Assembly (NCBI RefSeq): GCF_017792385.1 | Contig: NZ_CP051230.1 | Location: 744,001-808,000 of the forward strand | Source of the DNA: Hyphomonas sp. | GTDB lineage: Bacteria; Pseudomonadota; Alphaproteobacteria; Caulobacterales; Hyphomonadaceae | DNA: 64,000 nt | Direction of reading: 5' to 3' | In this document: piece by piece, positions 34,235 to 42,043 of the stretch | Position numbering within the stretch: position 1 is the first letter of the stretch | How the letters are laid out: each line of letters begins with the position of its first letter | The notes under the pieces: generated by a model | The model's database searches: none | Told to the model about the DNA's origin: nothing | Seen by the model: only the letters and a program-made list of their open reading frames with translations | Position numbers and translations under genes: made by a program

Positions 34235-35167
34235 ATGTCCGACCCAACAGACCGTCTCCCCCCCTTGAACGCGCTGAGAGCCTTTGAAGCGGCCGCGCGG
34301 CGCCTGTCATTCACACAGGCTGCCGAGGAGTTGAATGTCACGCCCGGCGCCATTTCACAACAGATAAGGCAGCTGGAGGAATATGCCGGGACGCCCCTGT
34401 TCAAGCGGACCGGACGGTCTGTCCTGCTGACCGACGCCGCGCAGGCCAGCCTGCCGCTTGTCCGCGACGCATTCGAGAGAATTTCTGAAGCCGGGCGCAT
34501 CATGCAGGCCCCGGCGCGGAAAGGCCGGGTGATGGTCTCATCCGCCCCCTCCTTTGCCGCAAAATGGCTGGCGCCGCGTCTCGACGGCTTCCATCGCGAT
34601 CATGAAGATGTCGAGGCCTGGATCAGCGCAGATATGGGCCTGACCGATTTCACGACCGCCGATGCCGACTTCGCCATCCGCTATGGCCGGGGCAATTATG
34701 ACGGACTGAAATCGGAAAAGCTGATGGACGAGACGGTGCTGCCGGTGTGCTCCCCGGCCCTGCTGGAAGGGCCGGACGCGATCCGCAAACCGTCCGATTT
34801 GCGCCATCACACGCTGATCCATGATGAGAGCAATGAGAATGATCCGTCCTGTCCGGACTGGGCGAGTTGGCTGCGCGCCCGCAATGTGACCGATGTCGAT
34901 GGCACGCGCGGCCCCCGGTTCAACCAGGCCATCCTGGTGATCGAGGCGGCCGCTGCCGGGCGCGGCGTGGCACTGGCCAAGCGCGCCATTGCGGCTGCAG
35001 ACCTCGCCTCCGGCCGGCTGGTCGCGCCGTTTGCGGATGGCTCCCATTTGATCGATTTCGGCTATTGGATCGTCTATCCGAAGGGCCGTCACCTGACGCC
35101 GGATGTGCGCAATTTCATCAAATGGCTGAAAGCCGAGGCGACCAGCAGCGAAGTCGTCGGCGTCTAG
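34235..35167 (+). CDS. LysR-family transcriptional regulator, GcvA-like
   Basis: The ~310-residue product has the winged helix RLPPLNALRAFEAAAR, LSFTQAAEELNVTPGAISQQIRQLE and a LysR co-inducer domain (SSAPSFAAKWLAPRLDGFHRDH, DADFAIRYGRGNYDGL). The N-terminus is GcvA-like. Three in-frame ATGs (34172, 34199, 34235) are possible; 34235 places the protein at the usual GcvA N-terminus. It is divergent from cysG, so it may control that operon, though that is a positional guess. Stop overlaps that of the convergent gene in CTAG. Confidence 0.9.
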   Translation: MSDPTDRLPPLNALRAFEAAARRLSFTQAAEELNVTPGAISQQIRQLEEYAGTPLFKRTGRSVLLTDAAQASLPLVRDAFERISEAGRIMQAPARKGRVMVSSAPSFAAKWLAPRLDGFHRDHEDVEAWISADMGLTDFTTADADFAIRYGRGNYDGLKSEKLMDETVLPVCSPALLEGPDAIRKPSDLRHHTLIHDESNENDPSCPDWASWLRARNVTDVDGTRGPRFNQAILVIEAAAAGRGVALAKRAIAAADLASGRLVAPFADGSHLIDFGYWIVYPKGRHLTPDVRNFIKWLKAEATSSEVVGV

Positions 35168-35613
35168 GGCGCATTGCCCTCCCAGTCGACAATCCAGTCT
35201 TCGGTATCTTCGTCGAACACGGTGTCTTCCGAAACCGTGCGTCCCCGGATGGAATGGCCTTCGGCATGGATGCGTTCGCGGTCCCCGCAGACCAGATGGT
35301 GCCAGGCGGGCAGGTCCCTGCCCTCGTGAATGAGGCGATAGGCGCAGGTCTGCGGCATCCAGCGGATTTCCTCCACTTTCTGCGGCGTCAGGATCACGCA
35401 GTCTTCCACGATCTTCTTGCGGTTCTCATAGTCCGCACACCGGCAGGTCTCCCCGTCAAACAGGCGGCAGTGCAGGCGCGTGTAGGCGATCTCGCCCGTA
35501 TCCTCATCTTCCAGTTTCAACAGACAGCATTTGCCGCAGCCATCGCAGAGCGATTCCCACTCTTGCGGTGTCATCTGGTCGAGGGTCTTTGTCTGCCAGA
35601 AGGGCCGCGTCAT
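35164..35613 (-). CDS. UPF0260 (YcgN-like) Fe-S/zinc cysteine-cluster protein
   Basis: The 149-residue product has SLCDGCGKCCLLKLED, an N-terminal cluster of four cysteines, followed by TRLHCRLFD and CRCADYENR, then LPAWHHLVCGD. This is the YcgN/UPF0260 pattern, related to the YkgJ CxxCxxCC metal-binding family. The role is unknown. The ATG at 35613 overlaps the upstream gene's stop (ATGA), so it belongs to a three-gene operon with the two acetyltransferases. Confidence 0.93.
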   Translation of the reverse strand: MTRPFWQTKTLDQMTPQEWESLCDGCGKCCLLKLEDEDTGEIAYTRLHCRLFDGETCRCADYENRKKIVEDCVILTPQKVEEIRWMPQTCAYRLIHEGRDLPAWHHLVCGDRERIHAEGHSIRGRTVSEDTVFDEDTEDWIVDWEGNAP

Positions 35614-35891
35614 ACACGAAGTGCCGCCCATTCAGGCGTTTTCTCGATCAGGGCCGTGGCGAACCAGCAGGAGGAGGATACGGTCTCGCCCGCCGCAATG
35701 ATGTCGTCCATGACGGCCTTGACGAGTCGCTTGCCCAGCCCCTTGCCGCCAAGCGCGCCCGGCACGATGGTGTGCGTGATGTGGCGATGGCCTGTGCGCG
35801 GACGCTCATAGGTGAGATAGGCCTCGAGCCCGTTTTCGAAATGACTGTAGCGCATCAAATTCTCGTCATGCGTGATCGCTGTCGTCGTCAT
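35610..35891 (-). CDS. Small GNAT-like acetyltransferase (YjdJ type)
   Basis: The 93-residue product is a minimal acetyltransferase: LEAYLTYERPRTGHRHITHTIV, then GALGGKGLGKRLVKAVMDDI (acetyl-CoA loop) and SSSCWFATALIEKTPEW. This is the compact YjdJ/Gcn5-related family. It is a paralogue of the next gene, with ATGA overlaps at both ends. Substrate unknown. Confidence 0.88.
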   Translation of the reverse strand: MTTTAITHDENLMRYSHFENGLEAYLTYERPRTGHRHITHTIVPGALGGKGLGKRLVKAVMDDIIAAGETVSSSCWFATALIEKTPEWAALRV

Positions 35892-36175
35892 GCCAGAACA
35901 TCCTGCCATTCGGGGTGTTTCTCGATCTGGGCTTTCGCAAAGGGGCAGAGCGGGATGATCTTGATGCCATCGCGCCGGGCATCCTCGACCGCACGCTTCA
36001 CCAGCGCCGTGCCCACGCCCAGACCGCCCAGTTCCTTCGGCACGCCGGTATGGTCGATGATGATGCGCTGCGTGCCCGCCTTTGAAAACGTCATCTCGGC
36101 CTCGTGACCGTTGACGAGGGTGACGTACCGCCCGCCGGACTCGCCGTCTTCGCGTCTGATCTCGATCTCGCTCAT
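35888..36175 (-). CDS. Small GNAT-like acetyltransferase (YjdJ type), paralogue
   Basis: The 95-residue product shows VTLVNGHEAEMTFSKAG, IIIDHTGVPKELGGLGVGTALVKRAVEDAR and IIPLCPFAKAQIEKHPEW, with an intact acetyl-CoA loop and the PLCPFA block typical of YjdJ-type GNATs. First gene of the three-gene operon. The downstream neighbour (35610-35891) is a diverged duplicate. Confidence 0.9.
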   Translation of the reverse strand: MSEIEIRREDGESGGRYVTLVNGHEAEMTFSKAGTQRIIIDHTGVPKELGGLGVGTALVKRAVEDARRDGIKIIPLCPFAKAQIEKHPEWQDVLA

Positions 36176-36230
36176 TGTCTTCGCCTTCTGCTCGGATTCC
36201 TATGTGGCGTGCACATGCGCCGCGCGCAAG

Positions 36231-36257
36231 GAAAAGCCGCCCCGTGAGAGGCGGCTT
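36231..36257 (-). terminator. Terminator after the csbD-like gene
   Basis: On the minus strand AAGCCGCC pairs with GGCGGCTT (8-bp stem, 8-nt loop) and is followed by TTCC, 20 bp after the stop of the CsbD-like gene. Confidence 0.6.
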
Positions 36258-36277
36258 CTTCAGTTTGGGCGGCGTGC

Positions 36278-36448
36278 CTAGTGCTTCGCGGCATCCTTGA
36301 CGTCACCAGCGGTCTCGCGGACTTCGCCTTCGGCCTTGTCCATCTTGCCTTCGGCCTGCATCTTCTTGTTGTCGGTCATTTCACCGGCAGTTTCCTTGAT
36401 CTCGCCTTCGGCCTTCTTGGCGGCGCCCTTGATATGTTCCTTGTCCAT
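36278..36448 (-). CDS. CsbD-family stress protein
   Basis: The 56-residue product is almost all Lys/Glu/Ala with two imperfect repeats of KGAAKKAEGEIKETAGE type, as in CsbD, a small general-stress protein. AAGGAG lies 6 nt before the ATG at 36448. It is divergent from mnmC across 151 bp. Its exact action is unknown. Confidence 0.88.
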   Translation of the reverse strand: MDKEHIKGAAKKAEGEIKETAGEMTDNKKMQAEGKMDKAEGEVRETAGDVKDAAKH

Positions 36449-36599
36449 ATGGATCTCCTTTTCGATCTGTGACGGCCGCATCAGTGCGGTCATCTGAACA
36501 ACGCGCGACCCGGCCGGGCGATCCGATTAAATCCGCTTCAGGTTGCACATGGCGGGCGGGGACTGTTCAAATCGGCGCGCCCCGGCTACCTGCTGTGCG

Positions 36600-38450
36600 A
36601 TGACCCGGCTGCTGCCCCACCCCACCATAGACTGGAAGGAAGACGGTACGCCCGTCGCGCGGGAGGCGGGCGATGTGTACTTCACCGCCGGGGACGGCCT
36701 TGCGGAAACGCGCGCCGTCTTCCTGAAAGGCTGCGGCCTGCCGGAAGCCTGGGACGGGCGGGACAGTTTCACGATTGGCGAGACCGGTTTCGGCACGGGG
36801 CTGAACTTCCTGGCCCTGTGTGACTTGTGGCAGGCTCACCGACCGGCGCCGGATGCGTGGCTTCATTTCGTCAGCTTTGAGGGCTTCCCCTTGACGCAGG
36901 CGGATGCCGCGCGCGCGCTGAGCACATGGCCGGAGCTCGAAGGTCTGGCCGCGCGATTGCTGGCGGCCTGGCCCGGTCCGGTGCGCGGCGTTCATCATCT
37001 CGTCTGGGCGGATTTCGGCGTGACGCTGACCCTGCATCTGGGCGACATACACGACACGCTGCCCCAGAGCCGGTTTCAGGCAGACGCCTGGTTCCTCGAC
37101 GGATTCAGCCCGGCCAGGAATGAGGACATGTGGTCGGCCGGCCTCTACGGCCTGATCGCGGCCCGGTCAAAGCCGGGCGCGGTGATCGGCACGTTCACCG
37201 TTGCCGGCGCCGTTCGGCGCGGCTTGGCAAGCGCTGGATTTGAAGTTTCCAAAGCCCCGGGCCATGGCCGCAAGCGCGAACGGCTGGAAGCGCGACTGAA
37301 GCAGGCCCCTGCCCCGCAGCCGGACGTGCACGGCCTGCGCGGCCTGCCCGCGGCGGCGAAGAAAGTGGCCATTCTGGGCGCAGGCATTGCCGGCGCCAGT
37401 GCGGCGCATGCCCTGTCCGTGCGGGGAGCGAATGTCACTGTCTTTGATCCGGCAGGCATCGCCAGCGGTGCAAGCGGCAATCCGCTGGCCTTGCTGATGC
37501 CGCGCCTCGATGCGGGCGACACGACGCAGGCACGCCTGCTGATCGATGCCTATCTGGCGGCGCGGCAGACCTATGCCGGAATGGACGGCGCACATGAGAC
37601 CAGCGTGCGCCAGATGCCGAAGGATGAGGCCGAACGCATCCGGTTCGCAAAGCTGCTGGCGGACCCGCCTCTGCCGCTGGAAGACCTGGAAGCCATTTCA
37701 GGGGGCGGCCTGTTGCACAAGCGCGCCATGATCCTGGAACCCCGGCGCATTGTTTCCGGCCTGCTCGGCAACATCCGGGTATCGACCGGGCGCGTGGAGG
37801 CCGACCTTGCGGACCGGAGGGTCAACGGCGAGTCTTTCGACGCCATCATCCTGGCCAACGCCCTGGCAGCCAACCGGCAGCTGGACTGGATCCGTCTGGA
37901 AGGTCGGCTTGGACAGGTGGAGCATCTGACCGGCGGCGCAGTGGCAACGGCGGATGCGATGGCAAGCGGGCACTACGCGCTGGCGCTGCGCGATGAGCGC
38001 CTCTGGGGCGCAACATTCGAGAAAATCGAAGACGACATGCCGGCCGAAGTTTCGCAGGCTGCCCGCGACCAGAATGATGCTGCCCTCGAGCAGCTGTCAC
38101 CCTGGTGGCAGCGGGACGCCCGAACGCTGGCGGTGACATCGCGCGCGGCGATCCGCGCGACGACGGCAGACCGCCTGCCCCTGATCGGAGCGGTGCCGGA
38201 CGCAGCCGCGACACTCGCCGCCTTCGCCGGTCTGCGGACAGGGCGCCCGGCGGATGCGGACGCGCCCCTGATGCCGGGCATTTTCATGGTGAACGGGTTT
38301 GGGGCGCGCGGCTTTACCTGGGGCCCCTGGGCCGGGCGGATGCTGGCGGCCCTGTGCCTGGGCGGGCCTGTTCCCGCCGAGACTGAGGCGCTGGAAGCCG
38401 TGAGCCCCCTGCGCCTGATCCTGCGCGCCTTAAAGCGCGGCGAAATCTGA
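36600..38450 (+). CDS. mnmC: Bifunctional tRNA 5-methylaminomethyl-2-thiouridine biosynthesis protein MnmC
   Basis: The 616-residue product fuses a SAM-dependent methyltransferase (~1-235: GETGFGTGLNFLAL SAM loop, WFLDGFSPARNEDMW catalytic block) and an FAD-dependent oxidase (~255-600: VAILGAGIAGASAAHALSVRG dinucleotide site, ASGASGNPLALLMPRL, and a C-terminal DRLPLIGAVPD and FGARGFTWGPW). It converts cmnm5U or nm5U to mnm5U at the tRNA wobble base. Start ATG 36600, chosen over an upstream extension. The stop lies inside the small convergent gene at 38430. Confidence 0.95.
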   Translation: MTRLLPHPTIDWKEDGTPVAREAGDVYFTAGDGLAETRAVFLKGCGLPEAWDGRDSFTIGETGFGTGLNFLALCDLWQAHRPAPDAWLHFVSFEGFPLTQADAARALSTWPELEGLAARLLAAWPGPVRGVHHLVWADFGVTLTLHLGDIHDTLPQSRFQADAWFLDGFSPARNEDMWSAGLYGLIAARSKPGAVIGTFTVAGAVRRGLASAGFEVSKAPGHGRKRERLEARLKQAPAPQPDVHGLRGLPAAAKKVAILGAGIAGASAAHALSVRGANVTVFDPAGIASGASGNPLALLMPRLDAGDTTQARLLIDAYLAARQTYAGMDGAHETSVRQMPKDEAERIRFAKLLADPPLPLEDLEAISGGGLLHKRAMILEPRRIVSGLLGNIRVSTGRVEADLADRRVNGESFDAIILANALAANRQLDWIRLEGRLGQVEHLTGGAVATADAMASGHYALALRDERLWGATFEKIEDDMPAEVSQAARDQNDAALEQLSPWWQRDARTLAVTSRAAIRATTADRLPLIGAVPDAAATLAAFAGLRTGRPADADAPLMPGIFMVNGFGARGFTWGPWAGRMLAALCLGGPVPAETEALEAVSPLRLILRALKRGEI

Positions 38451-38639
38451 CTGGCCGAGGGAGCGGGCGATGCTGAGGCGAACGCCCCCGTCCTCGTGCG
38501 GGCCGAAGGTCATCTGGAGCCCGCCGAACTCCAGCGCCGTGTGGCCGTGCAGGCTGGAGATGATCAGAACCATCATCAGGATGAGGACGGACACGCCCCC
38601 CAGCAGCCAGTTGTTTGTGAGTAGCGTCCCCTTACGCAT
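38430..38639 (-). CDS. Small single-pass membrane protein at the end of the psp operon
   Basis: The 69-residue product has one membrane helix (WLLGGVSVLILMMVLIIS, ~11-28), then a short domain with LEFGGLQMTFGPHEDGGVRLS. It starts 49 bp after the pspC stop, on the same strand, and overlaps the convergent mnmC end by 21 nt. Size and place suggest a PspD-like or psp-associated role, but I do not recognise the family. Confidence 0.65.
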   Translation of the reverse strand: MRKGTLLTNNWLLGGVSVLILMMVLIISSLHGHTALEFGGLQMTFGPHEDGGVRLSIARSLGQSDFAAL

Positions 38640-38687
38640 TCTTTCCGGTCCTTCTTGTCGGAGTGTTGGGGTGATTGGGCGCGGGTC

Positions 38688-39134
38688 TTAGTTGCCACGC
38701 TCCAGGTCGCGAAATTCCTTGCGCAGGCGCCACTCGTCAGACGTGACCTTGCGCTCGATATCCCGAAGACGTTCGTCGAGATCCATGAATGTGTATTTCA
38801 GGTTCCCGAACGTGGCTCTGGGGCGGTCGTTCACATTGCGCCAGAACGTATCTTCTTCCGGCGAAATCGGACGACCGCCCTGCGGTGTGCGCGGAGTGAT
38901 CATCCAGACGACAATATAGGCGATGACGGCGATGGGCCCGGCAAAGAAGAAAAATGCGAGCACGGCCAGCAGGCGGACGAGGATCGGCTCCCAGCCGAAG
39001 CGTTCGGCCAGGCCGCCGCAGACGCCGGCGATTACCTTGTCATGGCGGGAGCGGTAGTACCGCTTCGGATTGGGGGAACCGTACTGGTCGCCTCCGGGGG
39101 CAGAGTCTGGGTACGGGCGGGAATGGCGGGTCAT
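38688..39134 (-). CDS. pspC: Phage shock protein C
   Basis: The 148-residue product has a basic N-terminus, KVIAGVCGGLAERFGWEPILVRLLAVLAFF (the PspC domain with its diagnostic GVCGGLAE) and a second helix ending IAYIVVWMI. A C-terminal coiled coil (MDLDERLRDIERKV) probably contacts PspB. PspC senses inner-membrane stress and, with PspB, releases PspF from PspA. The start at 39134 follows a GGAC-type RBS. Confidence 0.95.
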   Translation of the reverse strand: MTRHSRPYPDSAPGGDQYGSPNPKRYYRSRHDKVIAGVCGGLAERFGWEPILVRLLAVLAFFFFAGPIAVIAYIVVWMITPRTPQGGRPISPEEDTFWRNVNDRPRATFGNLKYTFMDLDERLRDIERKVTSDEWRLRKEFRDLERGN

Positions 39135-39144
39135 AGGGGTGTCC

Positions 39145-39402
39145 TTAGTCGTCAAAAGTGGGGCGGGTAGAGCGCGGCGGGCGGCGGGGGCTGTCCGCCT
39201 CGCTCTGTTCAAGGAGGGATTCAAGGGTCTCGATCCGGCGCTCCATGGCGCGGGCCGATCTCCAGAGATCCTCCATCATGCGCTCGTCATCCGGCATCAG
39301 GGTCTTCTGCTTCCGCCACAGGGTGATGTAGTGGAAGATCATGCCGGGGAAGACGATGAACAGCGCAACGATGGCAACAATCGGGATGAGGATCTCTTCC
39401 AT
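39145..39402 (-). CDS. pspB: Phage shock protein B
   Basis: The 85-residue product has an N-terminal membrane helix (ILIPIVAIVALFIVFPGMI), then a basic and a coiled-coil region (MEDLWRSARAMERRIETLESLLEQ), the PspB layout. It pairs with PspC in the membrane. Its ATG overlaps the stop of the 36-residue ORF (TGATG), so translation is coupled to it. Confidence 0.92.
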   Translation of the reverse strand: MEEILIPIVAIVALFIVFPGMIFHYITLWRKQKTLMPDDERMMEDLWRSARAMERRIETLESLLEQSEADSPRRPPRSTRPTFDD

Positions 39403-39512
39403 CAGGCAGCCTCTTCTGAGGCGTTGCGGCGGTCAGCGCGGGCCTGGGCGATCAGCCCCGGAGCGCAGACGACGGTCATGAAGCCGACGAGGCAGGCAAG
39501 CGAGAACAGCAT
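39402..39512 (-). CDS. 36-residue membrane peptide between pspA and pspB
   Basis: An ATG at 39512 preceded by GGAGGA (inside the end of pspA) opens MLFSLACLVGFMTVVCAPG and LIAQARADRRNASEEAA. The first ~22 residues are a membrane helix with two cysteines; the rest is charged. Its stop overlaps the pspB start in TGATG. The RBS, tight spacing and overlap argue that it is translated. I know no named psp peptide of this kind. Confidence 0.75.
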   Translation of the reverse strand: MLFSLACLVGFMTVVCAPGLIAQARADRRNASEEAA

Positions 39513-39515
39513 CTA

Positions 39516-40208
39516 TCAGTCCTCCGACTTCTTGCTGGACGATTTGGCCGAGGACTTGGCGCGCTTAGCTTTCAGGGCCTCCAGCTCCTTCTCGACGCTT
39601 TCGTCACGCTCGAGCGCCGCAAATTCGGCTTCCAGGCTCGGCTCGCGGCCCTTGATCGTGTCGGCATAGGCTTCCATTTCGTCGACCTTGCGCTCGATAT
39701 TGCTGTAGCGGGCCAGCGCATCATCGACCTTGCCGTCATAGACCTGGCTGCGAATGCGGATCCGCTGCTCTGCCGCTTCGCGGCGCATCATCAGCGCACG
39801 ATGCTTCGCCTTGGCCTCGTCCAGCTTCGCTTGCAGCTTGGCCAGATCGTCCTGACGCTTTTCGAAGGCCTCTTCTGCGGCATCCATCGCCACCTTGCGG
39901 CGTTCGATTTCGCTTTCGGCTTTCTGCTTGGCGACCAGTGCGCCACGGGCGAGGTCTTCACGGCCCTTGTCGATGGCCAGTTCCGCCTTGGCGGCCCATT
40001 CGTCGCGGGTGGCGGTGAAATGAGCGATCTCGCGCTCCATTTCCTTCTTGTCAGCCATGGCGCGGGCCGCAGCGGTGCGGACCTCGACCAGCGTGTCTTC
40101 CATTTCCTGGATGATCAGCCGGGCGATCTTTTCCGGATTTTCCGCGCTGTCGAGCATCGCATTGATGTTGGAATTGATGATGTCACCGAGTCGGGAGAAC
40201 AAACCCAT
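39516..40208 (-). CDS. pspA: Phage shock protein A
   Basis: The 230-residue product starts with MGLFSRLGDIINSNINAML, the amphipathic helix that binds stressed membranes, and continues as a long coiled coil (~30-200) with IARLIIQEMEDTLVEVRTAAA as conserved ESCRT-III-like core. The Lys/Ser-rich end is variable. PspA inhibits PspF and forms large membrane-bound oligomers that maintain proton motive force. It is preceded by a 43-residue membrane peptide and the candidate sigma-54 promoter. Confidence 0.97.
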   Translation of the reverse strand: MGLFSRLGDIINSNINAMLDSAENPEKIARLIIQEMEDTLVEVRTAAARAMADKKEMEREIAHFTATRDEWAAKAELAIDKGREDLARGALVAKQKAESEIERRKVAMDAAEEAFEKRQDDLAKLQAKLDEAKAKHRALMMRREAAEQRIRIRSQVYDGKVDDALARYSNIERKVDEMEAYADTIKGREPSLEAEFAALERDESVEKELEALKAKRAKSSAKSSSKKSED

Positions 40209-40238
40209 TTTGGTGTCCTTTCGTGATTGGGGGGAGGA

Positions 40239-40370
40239 TTAGAAGAACAGACCGCCGAGGAAGACGCCGATGACGAAAAACATCCAGCTTTCCGCAGGGC
40301 GCGTCGCGAGCCACCGCCCGAAGCGGCCGGCATCCGAGCGGGCTTCCGTCGTGTTGTAGCGATCTTCCAT
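40239..40370 (-). CDS. 43-residue membrane peptide leading the psp operon
   Basis: The product begins MEDRYNTTEARSDAGRFG and ends in a C-terminal membrane helix (ESWMFFVIGVFLGGLFF). It is the first gene after the candidate sigma-54 promoter and 30 bp before pspA, so it is co-expressed with the psp genes. The start at 40370 is the nearest ATG to the predicted transcript start. I do not recognise it as a known Psp protein. Confidence 0.68.
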   Translation of the reverse strand: MEDRYNTTEARSDAGRFGRWLATRPAESWMFFVIGVFLGGLFF

Positions 40371-40428
40371 TTTCAATCTGTCCTTCTGTTTGAGAGCAAC
40401 GCCCTGTCGCTCTGAGCCCTTCACTCAT

Positions 40429-40445
40429 TTCAAGGACCGTGCCAG
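40429..40445 (-). promoter_or_regulatory. Candidate sigma-54 promoter of the psp operon
   Basis: On the minus strand CTGGCACGGTCCTTGAA matches the sigma-54 consensus (YTGGCACGrNNNTTGCW) with the GG of the -24 element and correct spacing; the one mismatch is A for C in the -12 TTGC. The predicted start is about 12 nt on, about 50 nt before the first psp ORF. PspF (divergent) and RpoN (52327-53817) are encoded in the window. Confidence 0.75.
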
Positions 40446-40575
40446 ATTAAAATTAATTTCATAACACCTTGAAATTTATCATCTTTTTATCATTTTCATC
40501 GCCAATCATTTTACAATTTTGGTCATTTTTACTGATCTAATAGTGGATTTTGCTGATACTTTTAGCTAATTAGAC
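40446..40575. promoter_or_regulatory. AT-rich pspF-psp intergenic segment, probable enhancer region
   Basis: This 130-bp stretch is strikingly A/T-rich for the window and repeats TCATTTT-like blocks (ATCATTTT at about 40491, 40504 and TCATTTTT near 40523). In enteric bacteria the pspF-pspA gap carries PspF enhancer sites and an IHF site. I infer the same role; the exact sites are not assigned. Confidence 0.5.
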
Positions 40576-40578
40576 CAA

Positions 40579-41667
40579 ATGGTTGACCAGAATACGCAAT
40601 TGCTTGGCCAGGCGCCGGCCTGGCTCAGTGCGCAGGAACATGTTTCCCGTGTGGCGCCGCTGGACCGCCCGATCTTGGTGATCGGCGAACGGGGCACCGG
40701 CAAGGAATTGATCGGGGAGCGCCTTCACTTCCTGTCCCGGCGCTGGGACGGGCCCTTCGTCAAGGTCAATTGCGCCGCCTTGTCGGAGACCCTGCTGGAC
40801 TCCGAATTGTTCGGCCATGAACGCGGCGCGTTTACCGGCGCAACCGAGATGCGGCGGGGCCGGTTCGAGCTGGCCGATGGCGGCACGATCTTCCTCGACG
40901 AAATCGCCACCGCCAGCGATCAGGTTCAGGAGAAACTGCTGCGGATTGTGGAGTATGGAGAGTTCCAGCGCGTTGGCGGCTCGAAAGTGCTCAGCACGGA
41001 TGTGCGCATCGTGGCGGCCACAAATGCGGACCTGCCCGGCATGGTGGAGGCAGGCAGCTTCCGCGCCGACCTGCTGGACCGGCTGGCCTTTGATGTGATC
41101 ACCCTGCCCCCGCTGCGCGCCCGTCCGGGCGATGCCAGCCTCCTGGCCGACCATTTTGCGCGGCGCATGGCGATCGAGATGGCGCAGGACTTTCCGGGAT
41201 TTGCGCCCTCGGCCATCGCCGCCATCGAGGCCCATGACTGGCCCGGCAATGTGCGCGAACTGCGAAACTTTGCCCAGCGGCTGGCCCATCGCGGCATGCT
41301 GATGGCCCCGGATGAACCCATCCTGTTCGATCCGGCCGCGCTGGACCCGTTCGACTCCCCCTGGCGGCCCACCGGGGCCGGAAAATCCGGCATGGCACAG
41401 GCATCGCCGGCACCGTCCCCGAAGGCTGCGGACACGCGGCCCGTACCGGCGGACTTCAGCGCCCAGGTCGCTGCGTTCGAAATGCAGTTGATCGACGAGG
41501 CGCTCAGCCTGTCACAGGGCCATCAGGGGCGCGCCGCCGACCTGCTGGGCCTGTCCTATCACCAGTTCCGGGGCCTGCTGAAAAAGCATGAATACGGCCG
41601 CAAGCCGGGCAAGGCGGCAGACCCTGAAGGCGGCACACCGGTCTCCGGACCGGTGCGCGCCATGTAG
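40579..41667 (+). CDS. pspF: Sigma-54-dependent psp operon activator PspF
   Basis: The 362-residue product is an AAA+ enhancer-binding protein without a receiver: GERGTGKELIGERLH (Walker A), GHERGAFTGATEMRRGRFE (GAFTGA sigma-54 contact loop), GGTIFLDEI (Walker B), FRADLLDRL (arginine fingers) and a Fis-type helix-turn-helix at the C-terminus (GRAADLLGLSYHQFRGLLKKH). It remodels RNA polymerase-sigma-54 at psp promoters; PspA represses it. Divergent from the psp operon, as in enteric bacteria. Confidence 0.95.
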   Translation: MVDQNTQLLGQAPAWLSAQEHVSRVAPLDRPILVIGERGTGKELIGERLHFLSRRWDGPFVKVNCAALSETLLDSELFGHERGAFTGATEMRRGRFELADGGTIFLDEIATASDQVQEKLLRIVEYGEFQRVGGSKVLSTDVRIVAATNADLPGMVEAGSFRADLLDRLAFDVITLPPLRARPGDASLLADHFARRMAIEMAQDFPGFAPSAIAAIEAHDWPGNVRELRNFAQRLAHRGMLMAPDEPILFDPAALDPFDSPWRPTGAGKSGMAQASPAPSPKAADTRPVPADFSAQVAAFEMQLIDEALSLSQGHQGRAADLLGLSYHQFRGLLKKHEYGRKPGKAADPEGGTPVSGPVRAM

Positions 41668-41673
41668 GCTGTA

Positions 41674-42024
41674 TCAGCGGCGTGCGATGACGTCTGACAG
41701 ATCCTCGATCAGGACAGAGAAGACCACGGGCTTGGTATGAACCGGGCTATCCGCGAGACCGGATGGCAATTCGGCGCGGTCGTTTCCGGACACGAAGACA
41801 AAGGGAATGTCGCGCGCCTGCAGCCCGCTGGCTGTCGGAAAGGAATCCTGTCCGCCCAGATCCATGTCCAGCACCGCAGCATCCAGGGCGCCGGACGCGA
41901 CATGTTCCGCCGCGTCCTCGTTGCGGGCGAATGGCCCGATGATCTCGAATCCGGCTTCCTCGAGATGCGCCTTCATGTCGAACGCAATGAGAAAGTCATC
42001 CTCCAGAAGCAGTATTTTCGGCAT
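41674..42024 (-). CDS. Single-domain response regulator beside the HWE kinase
   Basis: The 116-residue product is a receiver: LLLEDDFLIAFDM acidic pocket, phospho-acceptor Asp in AVLDMDLGGQDS, Ser in FVFVSGND and Lys in HTKPVVF. No output domain. It lies 19 bp after the kinase gene on the same strand, so the pair likely works together, in the way many HWE/HisKA_2 kinases use a lone receiver. Confidence 0.9.
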   Translation of the reverse strand: MPKILLLEDDFLIAFDMKAHLEEAGFEIIGPFARNEDAAEHVASGALDAAVLDMDLGGQDSFPTASGLQARDIPFVFVSGNDRAELPSGLADSPVHTKPVVFSVLIEDLSDVIARR

Positions 42025-42043
42025 GTTCCCCCTACCTCTTTCT

